A program made the translations under genes and the position numbers. From Mesostigma viride (lineage: Eukaryota > Streptophyta > Mesostigmatophyceae > Mesostigmatales > Mesostigmataceae), in assembly GCA_009746045.1 (NCBI GenBank), contig RPFO01000229.1:1-64000 (forward strand): a DNA stretch of 64,000 nucleotides, given 5' to 3'. Below, piece after piece: positions 8,100 through 18,269 of the stretch; the first letter of the stretch is position 1, and the number at the start of each line of letters is the position of its first letter. The notes beneath the pieces are model-generated. The model was given only the letters and a program-made list of their open reading frames with translations, had not been told where the DNA came from and ran no database searches.

Positions 8100-9170
8100 C
8101 CCGGCGGTGTGCGTCCGCTTTCCGGCGTCCGCGCGCCGACTCGGCACTGACTCGACCCGGATTCGGCCCGCGGGGCGTGGAGGGTCCACGGGCGCCTGTC
8201 ACGTGCCGTAACCGTCGGCTGCCGGCCCGCGGCTGTCGGAACCGGCGCCTGTCGGCCCGCGCAGTCCCGTGCCCAGGTGACTGCTGGCGCCTGTCACCGA
8301 CGGCACTTACTGCTGGCGGCGGTCACCTGCCGGATCTTGCAGCTACTAGCCCGCGCCTGTCAGTTGCGGCACCCCTCAGCCCGCGCCTGTCGTCCCGCGC
8401 AGTCCCATGCAGAGCTGACTACTGGCGTCTGTCACCTATGCGAGTTGATGCTGGCGCCCGTCACCCATGCGAGTTGATGCTGGCGTCTGTCACCCACGCG
8501 AGTCGCTGCTGGCGCCCGTCACCCATGCGAGTTGATGCTGGCGTCTGTCACCCACGCGAGTCGCTGCTGGCGCCCGTCACCCACGCGAGTTGCCGCTGGC
8601 GCCCGTCACCCGTGCGAGTTGCTGCTGGCGCCCGTCACCCATGCGAGTTGCTGCTGGCGCCCGTCACCCACGCGAGTTGCCACTGGCGCCCGTCACCCAT
8701 GCGAGTTGCTGCTGGCGCCCGTCACCCACGCGAGTTGCCACTGGCGCCCGTCACCCATGCGAGTTGCTGCTGCGCCCGTCACCCACGCGAGTTGCCACTG
8801 GCGCCCGTCACCCATGCGAGTTGCTGCTGGCGCCCGTCACCCACGCGAGTTGCCACTGGCGCCCGTCACCCATGCGAGTTGCTGCTGGCGCCCGTCACCC
8901 ACGCGAGTTGCTGCTGGCGCCCGTCACCCATGCGAGTTGCTGCTGGCGCCCGTCACCCATGCGAGTTGCTGCTGGCGCCCGTCACCCATGCGAATTGCTG
9001 CTGGCGCCCGTCACCCATGCGAGTTGCTGTTGGCGCCCGTCACCCATGCGAATTGCTGCTGGCGCCCGTCACCCATGCAAGTTGTGGCTGGCGTCTGACA
9101 CCTGTCTAAACCAGCGCCTGTCGGCCCGCCGCCTGTCCGATCCGGCGCCTGTCGGCCCGCGCGTGCTGCC
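8100..9170. repeat. 29-bp minisatellite, about 23 core units with degenerate flanks
   Basis: The unit GCGCCCGTCACCCATGCGAG plus TTGCTGCTG repeats from about 8425 to 9105, with variants at cat/cac-gcgag and gctg/cactg. One unit near 8767 lacks two bases. Flanks 8100-8425 and 9105-9170 hold older relatives containing GGCGCCTGTC and GGCCCGCGC. Since 29 is not a multiple of 3, all three frames stay open and give a 29-residue peptide repeat; I treat this as non-coding. Confidence 0.85.
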
Positions 9171-9274
9171 GGGGCTTCTAAGTCCGCGAGTCCGCGCCGC
9201 CGGGCTGTCTATGTGGGGCTCATTGTGGGGACTTTATAAGGAAAACAATCCAAGCTTTATTAGTACTGCACCAT

Positions 9275-9943
9275 TCACATATCCTCATAGGCAGCAGCCA
9301 GCAGGCTCTTCTCGGGGCTGTACACAAAGTACGGGGCCTCCGAAAGGTGTTTTGCGCGGCCCAAATCGATCAGCACTTCGATCAAAGGGTCCGCAGCGCA
9401 CAAGGGGCACCACATGCCGCGCTTGCCGCTCGTTTCTATGGTCTGCACAGCGCAATCCACACACACACCGTGGATATGGATATGCTCCTGAGGGTCCTCC
9501 CCTCCGCTGGCATCCTGCTGCGGATCCAGCAGGAAATCGGTGTGCTTCTTGCACACGCCGCAAGTAACAGGCCCCCGCACACTGCCAGCCCTGTTCTGTG
9601 CAGGCGGTTCTGCGCGCGCGCTCTTCCCAAAAACGCCCGAATCGCAGAGGAAGGCGCCCACCGATGCGGCATTCTCGCAGAAAATCTCGCCGCCCGGCAG
9701 CACTTGGATATCGTGCATGTGCGCGTCCCGCTTGTACTTCTCATCGAATTCGTGCGTGTTTGCGTGCCCCTGCTTGGTTTTCACAGCCCCCAGGAACTTT
9801 GCCACCTTGTCCTCGGTGTCCCGCTGTTTCAGGTACACCTTCATGGCGGGGGACTGCTCGCCATTGCCGTTTGCAGGCGGCTGGCGCTTGGCAGGAGGGA
9901 CATCCGTTGCCGCCATAGCCGGCTTATCGCGGGAGGGCTCCAT
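9275..9943 (-). CDS. RING-like zinc-finger protein, 222 residues
   Basis: Residues 128-182 have Cys128-x2-Cys131, a His cluster (154, 156, 158), Cys161-x2-Cys164 and Cys179-P-x-Cys182. This matches a RING order with His in place of the third Cys (H-x-H-x2-C-x2-C) and the typical final CPLC. RING proteins are usually E3 ubiquitin ligases. The N-terminal half is Lys/Glu-rich and unassigned. AATAAA occurs on the minus strand at 9256-9261, 14 bp after the stop. Divergent from the MYND gene at 10389, sharing one promoter. Ligase activity is inference. Confidence 0.6.
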   Translation of the reverse strand: MEPSRDKPAMAATDVPPAKRQPPANGNGEQSPAMKVYLKQRDTEDKVAKFLGAVKTKQGHANTHEFDEKYKRDAHMHDIQVLPGGEIFCENAASVGAFLCDSGVFGKSARAEPPAQNRAGSVRGPVTCGVCKKHTDFLLDPQQDASGGEDPQEHIHIHGVCVDCAVQTIETSGKRGMWCPLCAADPLIEVLIDLGRAKHLSEAPYFVYSPEKSLLAAAYEDM

Positions 9944-10388
9944 TGCAGTGAGAGGAGTTGGTTTTGAGTGGTGCTGGGCGGATTGGGACCCCCAAACGCC
10001 CGCCTCCGCGTTTTATCCCTGCCGAGGCCCGCGCGAAGCGCGCGACACCCACGACAGTCCAATGGGAGTCCGCCGCGTGTCACGCGGGCACGACACGGCG
10101 GCATATTCCCACGAATATTCCAAGCGGACCAATGGGACGCTGCCACGTGGCGGAGGCGCGGCGCTTCCACGGGATATTCATGGGAATATTCCCGGCGCGG
10201 CGCGCTTCTAGAAGGCGCGGCGCTCCGCGGATATTCCGTGGGAATATTCCGTCCCACCAATCCGGACCTGCCGCGTGGCACGGGACTATTGGGCGGGGCG
10301 GGGGGGTGCGGGCACATAAGCGGAGGCGGGCGAGTTTGGCAGCCAAACCACGCCAATCCGCACGAGCACGCACAGACTGTCAGCCGCT
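9944..10388. promoter_or_regulatory. Bidirectional promoter with heat-shock-type GAA/TTC palindromes
   Basis: Four heat-shock-like units sit between divergent start codons: GAATATTC at 10113, 10184 and 10242, and TTCTAGAA at 10206. An additional TTC at 10177 extends the second. CCAAT boxes lie at about 10059, 10129, 10257 and, inverted, 10288. TATA-like elements are GGATAAAACG (minus strand, near 10008-10017) and CACATAAG (near 10313). The spacing nGAAnnTTCn fits heat-shock-factor sites; regulation by HSF is inference. Confidence 0.65.
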
Positions 10389-11183
10389 ATGGATTCCACC
10401 CCTCTGATTGCCAATGAGCTCCCTCAGGATCACTCCGACCTGTTTGCGGAGTTGTGCGGGGGCTGGTACCGCTTGGTGGTGCGCAAGGCCATGGAAAACT
10501 CCAGCAATTTGTACAGCTGCGTGAATGAGTGGGAAAAGAAGTTGAAAACCCCCTTTTGCGTGCTGGTTCGTTTCGACTCCTTTACGGCTCTGGATCGCCA
10601 GTTGGAGTTTGAATTCATTGACGTACGCACTGCGATCAGCAGGAAGTACTGCGTTCGCAGTCAGATCCTGTCCCACATTCGCCCTGAGAGCGAGTTCATG
10701 CTTCTGTGCGTCCTCCTTCGCGAGAAGAAGGAGGACGACGGGTTCATCGACCTGGTTACCAGGATTGGCCTGTCCTTCCGCGTGCCCAAGGACGCGGACA
10801 AGATCGTTGCGAGGACGGCGTTTCCCTATACCCGCCCCTGCGAGAAGGTGGTGATCACAGTGCGCACGCCCATTTTGGACAGCCCCATTGGTCCTTTCCC
10901 CGAGTCGGTTCGCGGTTTCTGCGCTGCGCCGGGGTGTGAGAAGAAGGGCAAGAGAGAGGTGAAGCGCAGGTGCGCCAGCTGCCAGGATGCGCGGTACTGC
11001 TCCCGCGAGTGCCAGGTTGCGCACTGGAAGATCCACAAGGCGGACTGCACTCTGCTCACCCACGTGTGGACTTGCACCTCAGATGTGAAGTTCCCCCTGC
11101 GCGGGGACACTCTGCGTGTGAAAGACGATTGCACTGGGTTTGAGGGCCGACAGACGCCCTGCCTGCGCATGTACAACCGCTAA
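10389..11183 (+). CDS. MYND zinc-finger protein with unknown N-terminal domain, 264 residues
   Basis: Starts 75 bp after a TATA-like CACATAAG. Residues ~177-222 form a full MYND finger: CAAPGC, CASC, YCSREC followed by Q-x3-W-x2-H-x3-C, all consensus ligands present. Residues ~20-140 contain a compact domain with LCGGWYRLVV and FMLLCVLL, similar in order to the segment before the finger in the gene at 4562-5358. MYND fingers usually recruit partner proteins; some fused domains are methyltransferases, but no SET motif is seen here. An intact, single-exon gene. Confidence 0.65.
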   Translation: MDSTPLIANELPQDHSDLFAELCGGWYRLVVRKAMENSSNLYSCVNEWEKKLKTPFCVLVRFDSFTALDRQLEFEFIDVRTAISRKYCVRSQILSHIRPESEFMLLCVLLREKKEDDGFIDLVTRIGLSFRVPKDADKIVARTAFPYTRPCEKVVITVRTPILDSPIGPFPESVRGFCAAPGCEKKGKREVKRRCASCQDARYCSRECQVAHWKIHKADCTLLTHVWTCTSDVKFPLRGDTLRVKDDCTGFEGRQTPCLRMYNR

Positions 11184-11465
11184 ACAGCCAGGCCTGCGTG
11201 CCTGCAATGGGGTCTAGGAATGGCCTATTCCTTATTATTCTTATTGTAATGAAATGACATTTTCCTTATGTGCATGGGACTTGAACTATTCCAATGAGTC
11301 ATATAGCAACTAGACCCATCGAGTAACACTGCCTCCTGTAACCCACGCCACCATATGCTGCCATCTGTTACCCACGCGAATGTCTACTGTCGCTCGTCAC
11401 CCACGGGATTGTATGCTGGCGCCTGTCACCTATACCATGTATACCACGTGGCAGATTGGCATGGC
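11184..11465. repeat. 3' flank with degenerate copies of the 29-bp minisatellite
   Basis: After the MYND stop, 11330-11440 contains units such as ATGCTGCCATCTGTTACCCA and GTATGCTGGCGCCTGTCACC that are recognisable relatives of the 8.4-9.1 kb minisatellite. No gene seen. Confidence 0.6.
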
Positions 11466-11720
11466 ATGGCAAGTAGGTCCGTACGGCAAATGGGGTCACC
11501 TTAGGGTTTTGTAGCACAAAAATGCAAAATCGCGAGTAGGGGTCCTCACCCCAGTAAAATTATACATGATTTGGTCAGTGTATGATTTTTTATGCATATG
11601 CCCAAGCGTTAGCATGATATTGAGTGCTATTATGCATATCAAACATATGGGGTACCCCCCTACCCTTACCGCTACATGATCTCAAAGTTGGCATACTCAG
11701 TCCTATTTTTAGGACTGAGT
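11466..11720 (-). mobile_element. End of an ACTCAGTCC-hairpin transposon family
   Basis: A terminal hairpin ACTCAGTCCTA-TTTT-TAGGACTGAGT lies at 11695-11720. Read on the minus strand, the interior (ATAATTTTACTGGGG, CGCGATTTTGCATTTTT) resembles the region following the similar hairpin at 18285-18480. No coding sequence seen. Confidence 0.45.
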
Positions 11721-11736
11721 TTGCACGTACGACGTG

Positions 11737-11962
11737 TTAATTAATAAGCACGTGACTGCATCACGTGGGTGCCAATACAGAGTAAAGGAACCTTCCATTA
11801 ACCCTATGTACATGCACCGCGAGAAGGAGGGAGGGCGCCCTAGCTTCTCTCACTGCCGCAAGTGGGCAGGCCACAGAGCGCTCTCTCTGGACACGGCATG
11901 GTGCATCATGCCGGGGTGCAACACTGTGGGTGAAATACAACCAGTGCAATACCATGGGTCGG
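11737..11962. repeat. Dispersed element A, copy 1
   Basis: Begins with TTAATTAATAAGCACGTGAC and a near-palindrome CACGTGACTGCATCACGTG, continues through GGGTGCCAATACAGAGTAAA and GGGCGCCCTAGCTTCTCTCA, and ends at CAGTGCAATACCATGG. Reverse-complement copies lie at about 14880-15180 and 51110-51395, with partial copies at 18118-18235 and 45965-46270. Confidence 0.7.
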
Positions 11963-13789
11963 GCTACCTTCCCGCCAGTTTACCAGCCTCAAACGCCTCC
12001 TGGCCCGCCTTGAGCGGGATGAGGCCCAGTCGACACGCCGGCGACCCCAGCCAGGACGGAGACGACGCCGGCATATCCGCCCTGAAAGAAAGACTCCATG
12101 CGTTGACAAGCATTAGCCCCAATCACCACCCTCCCCCTCCTCGGCCCATCCCCCCCAGGTGCCCCACCCCCACCTCCAGCACTATACCCTTCTCCACCCC
12201 CACCCCCACCCCCATGCACCGACCCCCATGCACCACCCCCCCGCTAATAGGGCAACGGCCCATCCTTGGTATTGCAAGCTTTAATGTGCGCACCCTCCCT
12301 GCAGATCCTTCTACGAGCGGCGGCACCCCAGCACGCCAGTACCGCGTCGACGAGCTGATCGCCTTGTGCGCCGACAACAAGATCGCTGTCCTCGGGGTCC
12401 AGAATCACCGACGCACCGTCGACCCTCAGCAAGGGGTCAACGGTCCGCTGGTTGACGACCTTTGTGCGGGCTGGCGGCCGGTTCCATTATGGTGGAGGCG
12501 ACGCGCCGGGTCAAGGGGGTGTGGGCCTCTTGTGCTCGCCGGCAGCATCAGAGCACCTCCAGTCCATCGTGCTGCGATCCCCGCGTGTGCTAGTGGCCAC
12601 TTTTTCGACCACTGATCGAGGGCCATTCACACCACACGCTAACCATTATCGTGGGATATGCACCACATGCGGGTCGAGCTCAGGCGGAACGTGAGGCCTT
12701 CTTCAGCGCCCTCAACTGAGGAGGAGGAGGCCAACACCCCAGCTCGGCACTTCCTGGTTATGCTGCTCGACGCCAACGCCACGCTGCCAGTTGGCACTGA
12801 CTGGGGGCCGCTCAGTACTCCCCATTACCAACACGACAGCCAACGGTAACACGGCTTTATTTGCGAATCTGCTGGCAGAATCTGCGCTGCATGGTTGCCT
12901 GCAATGCTTCTTTCGCACGCCCCGGCCGCTGAGCATGCAGCTTGCCACCTTTTGGGGGCCGTCGGATCGGGTGGTGTGCCTTGCCCTATATCTGCGTACG
13001 CCGAGCTCAGCGCCCCTCAGTTGTCGATGCTCGAGTCCTGCATCCAGCACGGTGGAATCTGATCACCGTCTCGTGCTCGCTCGCATCAGATTGCGGTTTC
13101 CTGGTGTGAAACCGTCGCGACAACTGGCGCCTCAGCCAGATCTCAAGGTGCTCCAGATTGTGCTGCATGAAGGATGCCGAAAAGATGTCAGCAGCAGAGC
13201 AGGCCGCTATGTCGCACCGGGACGACTTCCCAGGTGGCAGTCTTCGACGCCAGGGGCAGCTGCACCAGCAGTTACACGCCGTTCCGCCGCCGGGTGATGA
13301 TTTCAGTGATCCTCCGCGGTATCGCTGCCAAGTATCGTCTGGCTGACCGCACCCTCCCCTCCTTGCCTCCGCGCCGACAGCTTGCTGTCCACCGTCACGC
13401 ACCGACAGTGGTCGCCGCGCTAGGCAGATGCTCCGCCGCAACAGGGACCCGACCGCCGCCTGGGCTGCAAGCAGCTCTGCGGGGCCGGCCTAGGAGCAGG
13501 CTGAGAAGGCAGACGCTCAGCAGATGGTCAAGGACCTGCGCAGCTGCCAGCAGAAGCACGACGGCAAGGGGGCCTGGTTCTGGTACATTGAAGCGCCTCG
13601 GGCACCCCGGGACGCGGCCCCACCGCCACGACGTCCCGCTGGCGCCCCAGCCAGCGGGCTTCGTACCTGGGCCGCGGCCACGGCCGAGGTCGTGGGGACT
13701 GACAGCTGCGCGCGCGCCCCCGCCCCTGCTCCCAGCCGCCGCCGCCCGCCCGGCGGCTGCCCTGGCCGGCCCCGCTGGGCCCCCGCGGC
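11963..13789 (+). pseudogene. Degenerate EN-RT LINE, 5' half only
   Basis: Closely matches the first half of the open LINE frame at 33.05-34.8 kb: polyproline region, endonuclease start (GIASFNVRTLPADPS near 12270-12310), and the linker up to the Pro/Ala-rich spacer. Many indels break the frame (for example at 12345, 12475 and 12900). It is interrupted at 13789 by a hAT-like insertion; only a few bases of LINE-like sequence resume at 15484. Confidence 0.8.
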
Positions 13790-15483
13790 CAGTGAACGCC
13801 AATACGCCGTATAATACGGTAAATACGCCGTATTATACAATACGGCGGGGTTTGGCGTACTAACGTACTAGAAATACGGCGTATTGCGTTCTCAACGCCA
13901 ATACGGCGCATAATACGTATTTTTCGCGTATTATACGGCGCCCGGCTCCGGAATTTGGCGCCAGAGCTAGTTTTGGCGTTGCTGACCTAGGCAGGTACGC
14001 AGCCTGAACCGTACTTGGGGAGTACGGGCCTACGGTTGGTCCCGCTTGTCATCTCTGCCAGTTGACGGCGTGGGTAAACGATGGCAAAACGAGACCGACT
14101 TGCATAAATATGATAGTTGACCTCCGCGGCCATGGAGGTGCAGAAATCTGACTGGTATGGGAGCATGGCTTGACATTTTGAACTGCAATTTTGCAGGCAT
14201 GATCCATAGGTCCTAAACAGCGTATATCATTGGCAGGCAACGCCTGGGTGTGCGCAGATATGTCTCGACCCTATGCTCGGTGCAGCAACGTCGTTTGATC
14301 AGCGACCAGGTCGGTCGCCGTGCATGTGCTAACTGTTACTAGGCGGGAAATAAGTCGATACGTTTGTACGCGGATAGATGTGTAAAATATATTGCTGACA
14401 TGTTTTATTGGCGACGACGGCCAGGAAAGCGGCTCGCAGCTACATCGATGAGGTGGGCATCCGGCTAGCTCCAGCAAGGAAGGTAATTAATCTGCGGTTT
14501 TGATCTGGTATGTGCTATCCTGTTCACGTTTTATTGCATACTGTATCAAGGTTTTGGGTCGAATCGTATACCTATCAATAAGTTCATGGTTGTAATAAGG
14601 AATTAGTTCAATTAGCAATCTATATACCATGCAGTGGATGAGTATCACACTTCATGACCTTTATGTAAACAACAAACTGTCGACACCCCCTAGGGCTCCC
14701 CCAGAATAGATTCTAGCCAGCTGTCTAGAAGAGGGCAATCGACATAGCTTTTACATTATAGCATGACTTGCCATGTATTTCTCGAGCATAGTATACTGAT
14801 CTAGCCCCAACGGCTTAGAGTAGCCCCAACGGTTTAGAGTGGCATGAACGCAATCACATTAGCCCAGCCATGGCTCAGCGTGGCCATTTGCTTATGCCTT
14901 AGCAGACGCCCGTTGAGCCCACTTCACCTTTCTTGTACAGCATCAGCTATGCTTCAGCCTACCTCTGGTATCGTTAATAATGGTTGTCCCACAGTGATGC
15001 GCCCCGGCCCCGTGATGTGGATAGAGCGCTCGATGTGGCCTGCCCACCGACTGGTGGGCGGTGGCAGTGAGAGAAGCTAGGGCGCCCTCCCTCCCTCTCA
15101 TTGTGTACAGGGGTTGAAGGTTCCTCTACTTTGTATTGGCACCCACGTGACGCAGTCACGTGATAATTAACTAATTAATTAATTAATTACACTTCATACA
15201 ATTGATGAGACAACCAAGTGAGTGTCAAACGGCTACCGGCGACCTCTACGTGCATTGTATTGTTTTTCATCAAGATTGAGACATTAGCTAGAGTTTTTGA
15301 GAGGCACGCCCATGGGATAAACACCTTAGAATATTTTATCCTAATTGAAAATCCACTTTTCCGGTCAAAAAACCACTTTTTTTTTTTTGGCGTATAATAC
15401 GCGTATAATACGCGTATAATACGGCAATACGCAATACGCCGAGGTTTTGCCGTATTGCCGTATTGCCGTACTGGCTCACACTG
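13790..15483. mobile_element. hAT-like non-autonomous transposon with perfect 8-bp target duplication
   Basis: The element starts CAGTGAACGCCAATACG and ends with the reverse complement of CAGTGTGAGCCAGTACG (13 of 17 matching). CCCGCGGC flanks both sides exactly (13782-13789 and 15484-15491), an 8-bp duplication as made by hAT transposases, whose termini commonly begin CAGNG. Both subterminal regions (13795-13945, 15385-15480) are packed with palindromic AATACGGCGTATTATACG-like motifs, plausible transposase-binding sites. No transposase frame is seen. The interior holds a diverged relative of the 1.7 kb TTAA elements (13960-14550) and an element A copy, so it is a composite. Confidence 0.8.
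14861..15190. repeat. Dispersed element A, copy 2 (reverse orientation)
   Basis: Contains TGAGCCCACTTCACC, CGTTAATAATGG, GGGCGCCCTCCCTCC and ends in CACGTGACGCAGTCACGTG followed by (TTAA)n, the same order as other element A copies. It lies inside the hAT-like element. Confidence 0.7.
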
Positions 15484-15491
15484 CCCGCGGC

Positions 15492-15890
15492 CCCGCCTAC
15501 TAGGTCGAGGGTGCAAACAGTCCTACCGGTCTAAGCTATCTACATCCGCTACCTATGACATCTATCTAACAGCATTCTAGCTACAACATCTCATCAAGAG
15601 GGCCGGCATATGGCCTATCATACATTCTAAGCTACTTCCTGCAAGGGTGGGAATGTAAACGACCCTTGCTCTAGGTGCACCAGGGCACTTGCAGCCCCAT
15701 GATCTTCAGGCTATGCCCAGCTAAGGGGGAGCCTGTCATGGGGGGGAAGATCAGCATAGCTATACAGAAGCTAGGGCATGGCTTCTCAGCAGCTAGGGAG
15801 TTACTCCCTGCATGGGCACGGCATAATTGAATAAAGCTAGGCATCATCTGGAGGGTGGCTCATCATAGGCACGCATGTACATTCTGATTT
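15492..15890 (-). repeat. Inverted LINE 3' UTR piece and dispersed repeat F
   Basis: 15505-15550 (GCAAACAGTCCTACCGGTCT) is the reverse complement of the LINE 3' UTR seen at 17985-18045 and 31310-31335. 15590-15700 (AAGCTACTTCCTGCAAGGGT, then GTGCACC) recurs at 32500-32620 in reverse and at 56150-56220. No gene. Confidence 0.6.
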
Positions 15891-15964
15891 GGCTGACGCC
15901 GCAAAGGTGAAAACCATTTGCGTTCAGTGCCGGTCCGCGGAAAACGCAGAAAAACGCGATCTGC

Positions 15965-16100
15965 AAATGAATCCAGGCCGGAATCGAACTGGGGACCTCT
16001 CGCACCAACTTTTGCTGACTATATGACGGACGTCTCCTGATCCTAAGGCATCGCCAACTGACACGGTCCGGCTACAGTCATCCGCAAAAGTTCTCCTTTC
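15965..16100 (-). ncRNA. tRNA-derived SINE-like head, tRNA-Pro-like 3' half
   Basis: On the minus strand GGTGCGAGAGGTCCC followed by AGTTCGATTCC (15985-16010) matches the anticodon-arm to T-arm part of eukaryotic tRNA-Pro and the polymerase III B box (GGTTCGANTCC). Upstream GTGTCAGTTGGCGATGCC resembles an A box. The T-stem does not pair and the body is too long, so this is not a working tRNA. A SINE head or tRNA pseudogene is likely. Confidence 0.4.
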
Positions 16101-16290
16101 CGGGGAGTGATGCAAGCCTTTCGGATTTGGTACTACATAAATCATTCGAGATCGGTGTGTAGGAGTACTACACACGTGTCCGTGCACTCGAGACTTGTTC
16201 AGTCTCGAACCGTGAGACGGGCTGAACACGGCTGGAACCTTCTTGAGAAGGGGGCGTAGCACACATGTACATGACTAAAAAGGCTAGGCC

Positions 16291-17760
16291 TCAGCTCAGT
16301 GGTGATAGTGCCTGTAGTAGGCGGGCATGATGTACAAGGCCACTGTCTAACTATTCTACACTACTGCTGCTGTATTCCCCTAGGCTGGGGCTTCTGGAGT
16401 CGCTGGGGCCGCGGTGGTCGAGGGGGTTGCGTGCTGGCCAGGGCTTGTGGCCGACGTAGATGGCCGCCCCCTTCCAGTACACCGGCTGGCCCGCCTTGGT
16501 CTGCCGGAGCTGGAGGTATAGGTCGGCCATAGCTCCCATCGCCGTTGTTGCTGCGCCAGGGTCAAGTCGTCGTCCACGGTGAAGGGAGTGTTCTCGAGCC
16601 GCTTGCGGCGTCTGAGAAACGAAATCTTGTCCGCGGGGCTCTCAAAGATGAGAAGAAGCGGAGGCGCCCCTGCCTTACCCCGGCGCGGGGAAGGCGGTGG
16701 GCGGTCAGCTTAATCTCACCAAGGAGGCCCATGGGTGCAAGGATTTTGCTCTCAAACGCACGTGCAAGCTTCTCGGAATTCTCACCTTCCTCCATGTCGA
16801 AGTTCTTGAGTATGGCATTGAGGCTGCGCTTGGCGAGCTCGGCCTCCTCGCGGAGGTCAAGCGTCTGGCAGCCGCTGAAGCTAGCTGGGCTGCGACGGCG
16901 GAGGTGGTGGAGGTGGTATGTTGCTTAAGCATGTCCGCCCAGGTCGTGATGGGAGGAGCATCGCCGGCCAGGCCAGCCGGGGCTGGCTTGGCGGCGATGT
17001 CCTTCACCGCCTGGGCGATGAGGCCGGCGGTGTTCTGCAGGACCTCGATAGCGATGGCATTATCCGTTGGTCGATGTCGCGGAGCTGGGCGGTGATGGAG
17101 TCCGGGGTGGAGGCGGAGGGGGGGGGGGGGGGCGGAGGCGAGGAGGGTGGCGGTGGTGGTGGGGATGGTGGGGAGCTCAGCAGCCAACGTGCGACCCACA
17201 GCTGCCACATCTGCAGTTAATTAGGGGCGTCACGTGCTGTGAGATGGCTTCTTGGAGGTGGAGGAGGAAGGTGGATTCGGTCAAGGGGGAGGGGGTCCAG
17301 AGGTCCGCGACAGAGCGCTGAAGGATGGGAAAGAGGGCGGCGAGCTGAAGACGGGGGCGAGACCAGCGGGCCAGGTTCTCAGGTCGGTGAGTAAACCTGC
17401 CGTCAGGTCCAGTGCGGAGGCGACTATGGCTTTGAAGGCGTTGGCACAGGTCGAAAACGGAGGCGTATGACCCATAAAACACGAGCTCCAGTATCTTGAT
17501 GGGTGGCATGTCGAAATAGCTGGGTCTGGCCTCGTCGAAGGTGGAAAATAACCCGTCGACGTCAAAGTCGCGCTCAGACCAGCTCGGTCCGGTTGGGCGG
17601 CTGCGTTTGGGCTAAGGCGAGGCTGAGGGCGAGGCAGGAAGCCCGGGAGGGTGCTGGGCGACCACCAGTGCGTGACTAGTGTCACCGCTGCCTGCCGGGC
17701 TTGAGGGCGAAGCTGCAGCCGGAGCTGCAGACGTATTTTCATTGCCGGACGCAGCCGTCA
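16291..17760 (-). pseudogene. ORF1-like LINE protein relic
   Basis: On the minus strand, scattered in several frames, are an N-terminal region (PPIKILELVFYGSYASVFDL near 17430-17490), a Ser/Thr/Pro-rich middle, and a C-terminal block with a DDDLT-x-AQQQ motif near 16540-16580 followed by a WP-x-Y and YW-x-G segment. The same C-terminal block recurs at 32.1, 45.7, 47.9, 49.2 and 52.0 kb. This fits a nucleic-acid-binding ORF1 of a non-LTR retrotransposon. Frameshifts and stops make it non-functional. Confidence 0.6.
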
Positions 17761-18260
17761 GGCTGCGTTGCGTCGATGGGCGTTTTCTCATCGTATATTG
17801 CTTAATAGTTTCGGAAAATTATATCAGCATGTGCGTCGTAGAAAGACGCGTCGATTGTTATATTCACGCGGCTGAATTCGGTGCTCAAACGTGAAAGTTA
17901 TGAGCTCCGCCGTCAGCCATGGCTACCTCGTGGCTCGTGGCTCGTGGCTCGTATTTAATTTAATTTAATTTGATGTTGTTAGATAGATGTTGTAGGTAGC
18001 TGATGTAAATAGACTAGACCGGTAGGACTGTTTGCACCCATCCATCCATCCATCCATCGGGGTTAATGCTCCGTGACTCCCCGACGTACGGGAGCACGAG
18101 TCTAATTAATTAATTAATTAATAGGTAGGCTGACGCATAGCTTATGCTACAAATGTGAGGTGGGCTCAAGACGTCGGCTAATTAAGGCGCAAGCTGATGA
18201 CCACAAGGTGCCAGAGCTCATTGAAGGTACTATAACGCTGTGTGAACATCCCATCCCATC
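17761..18260. repeat. LINE 3' end with stem-loop and TTAA tail, then element A fragment
   Basis: 17975-18060 (TAGACTAGACCGGTAGGACT) and 18062-18105 (GCTCCGTGACTCCCC ... GGGAGCACGAGTCTAATTAA) match the 3' ends of the EN-RT LINEs at 31.3 and 36.6 kb. 18118-18235 carries the inverted start of element A (GGTAGGCTGACGCATAGCTT). 17761-17970 shows no gene. Confidence 0.7.
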
Positions 18261-18269
18261 CCATCCCCT

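Noticed and set aside
8425-9105. 29-bp repeats considered as a CRISPR array
   Set aside because: Units are contiguous with no spacers; it is a minisatellite. The same holds for the 28-bp array at 62179-63903.
8036-9567. Long open frames of 188-357 codons through the 29-bp array
   Set aside because: The unit length is not a multiple of three and contains no stop in any phase, so openness is automatic.
15965-16100. Functional tRNA gene
   Set aside because: The T-stem does not pair and the anticodon region is not canonical.
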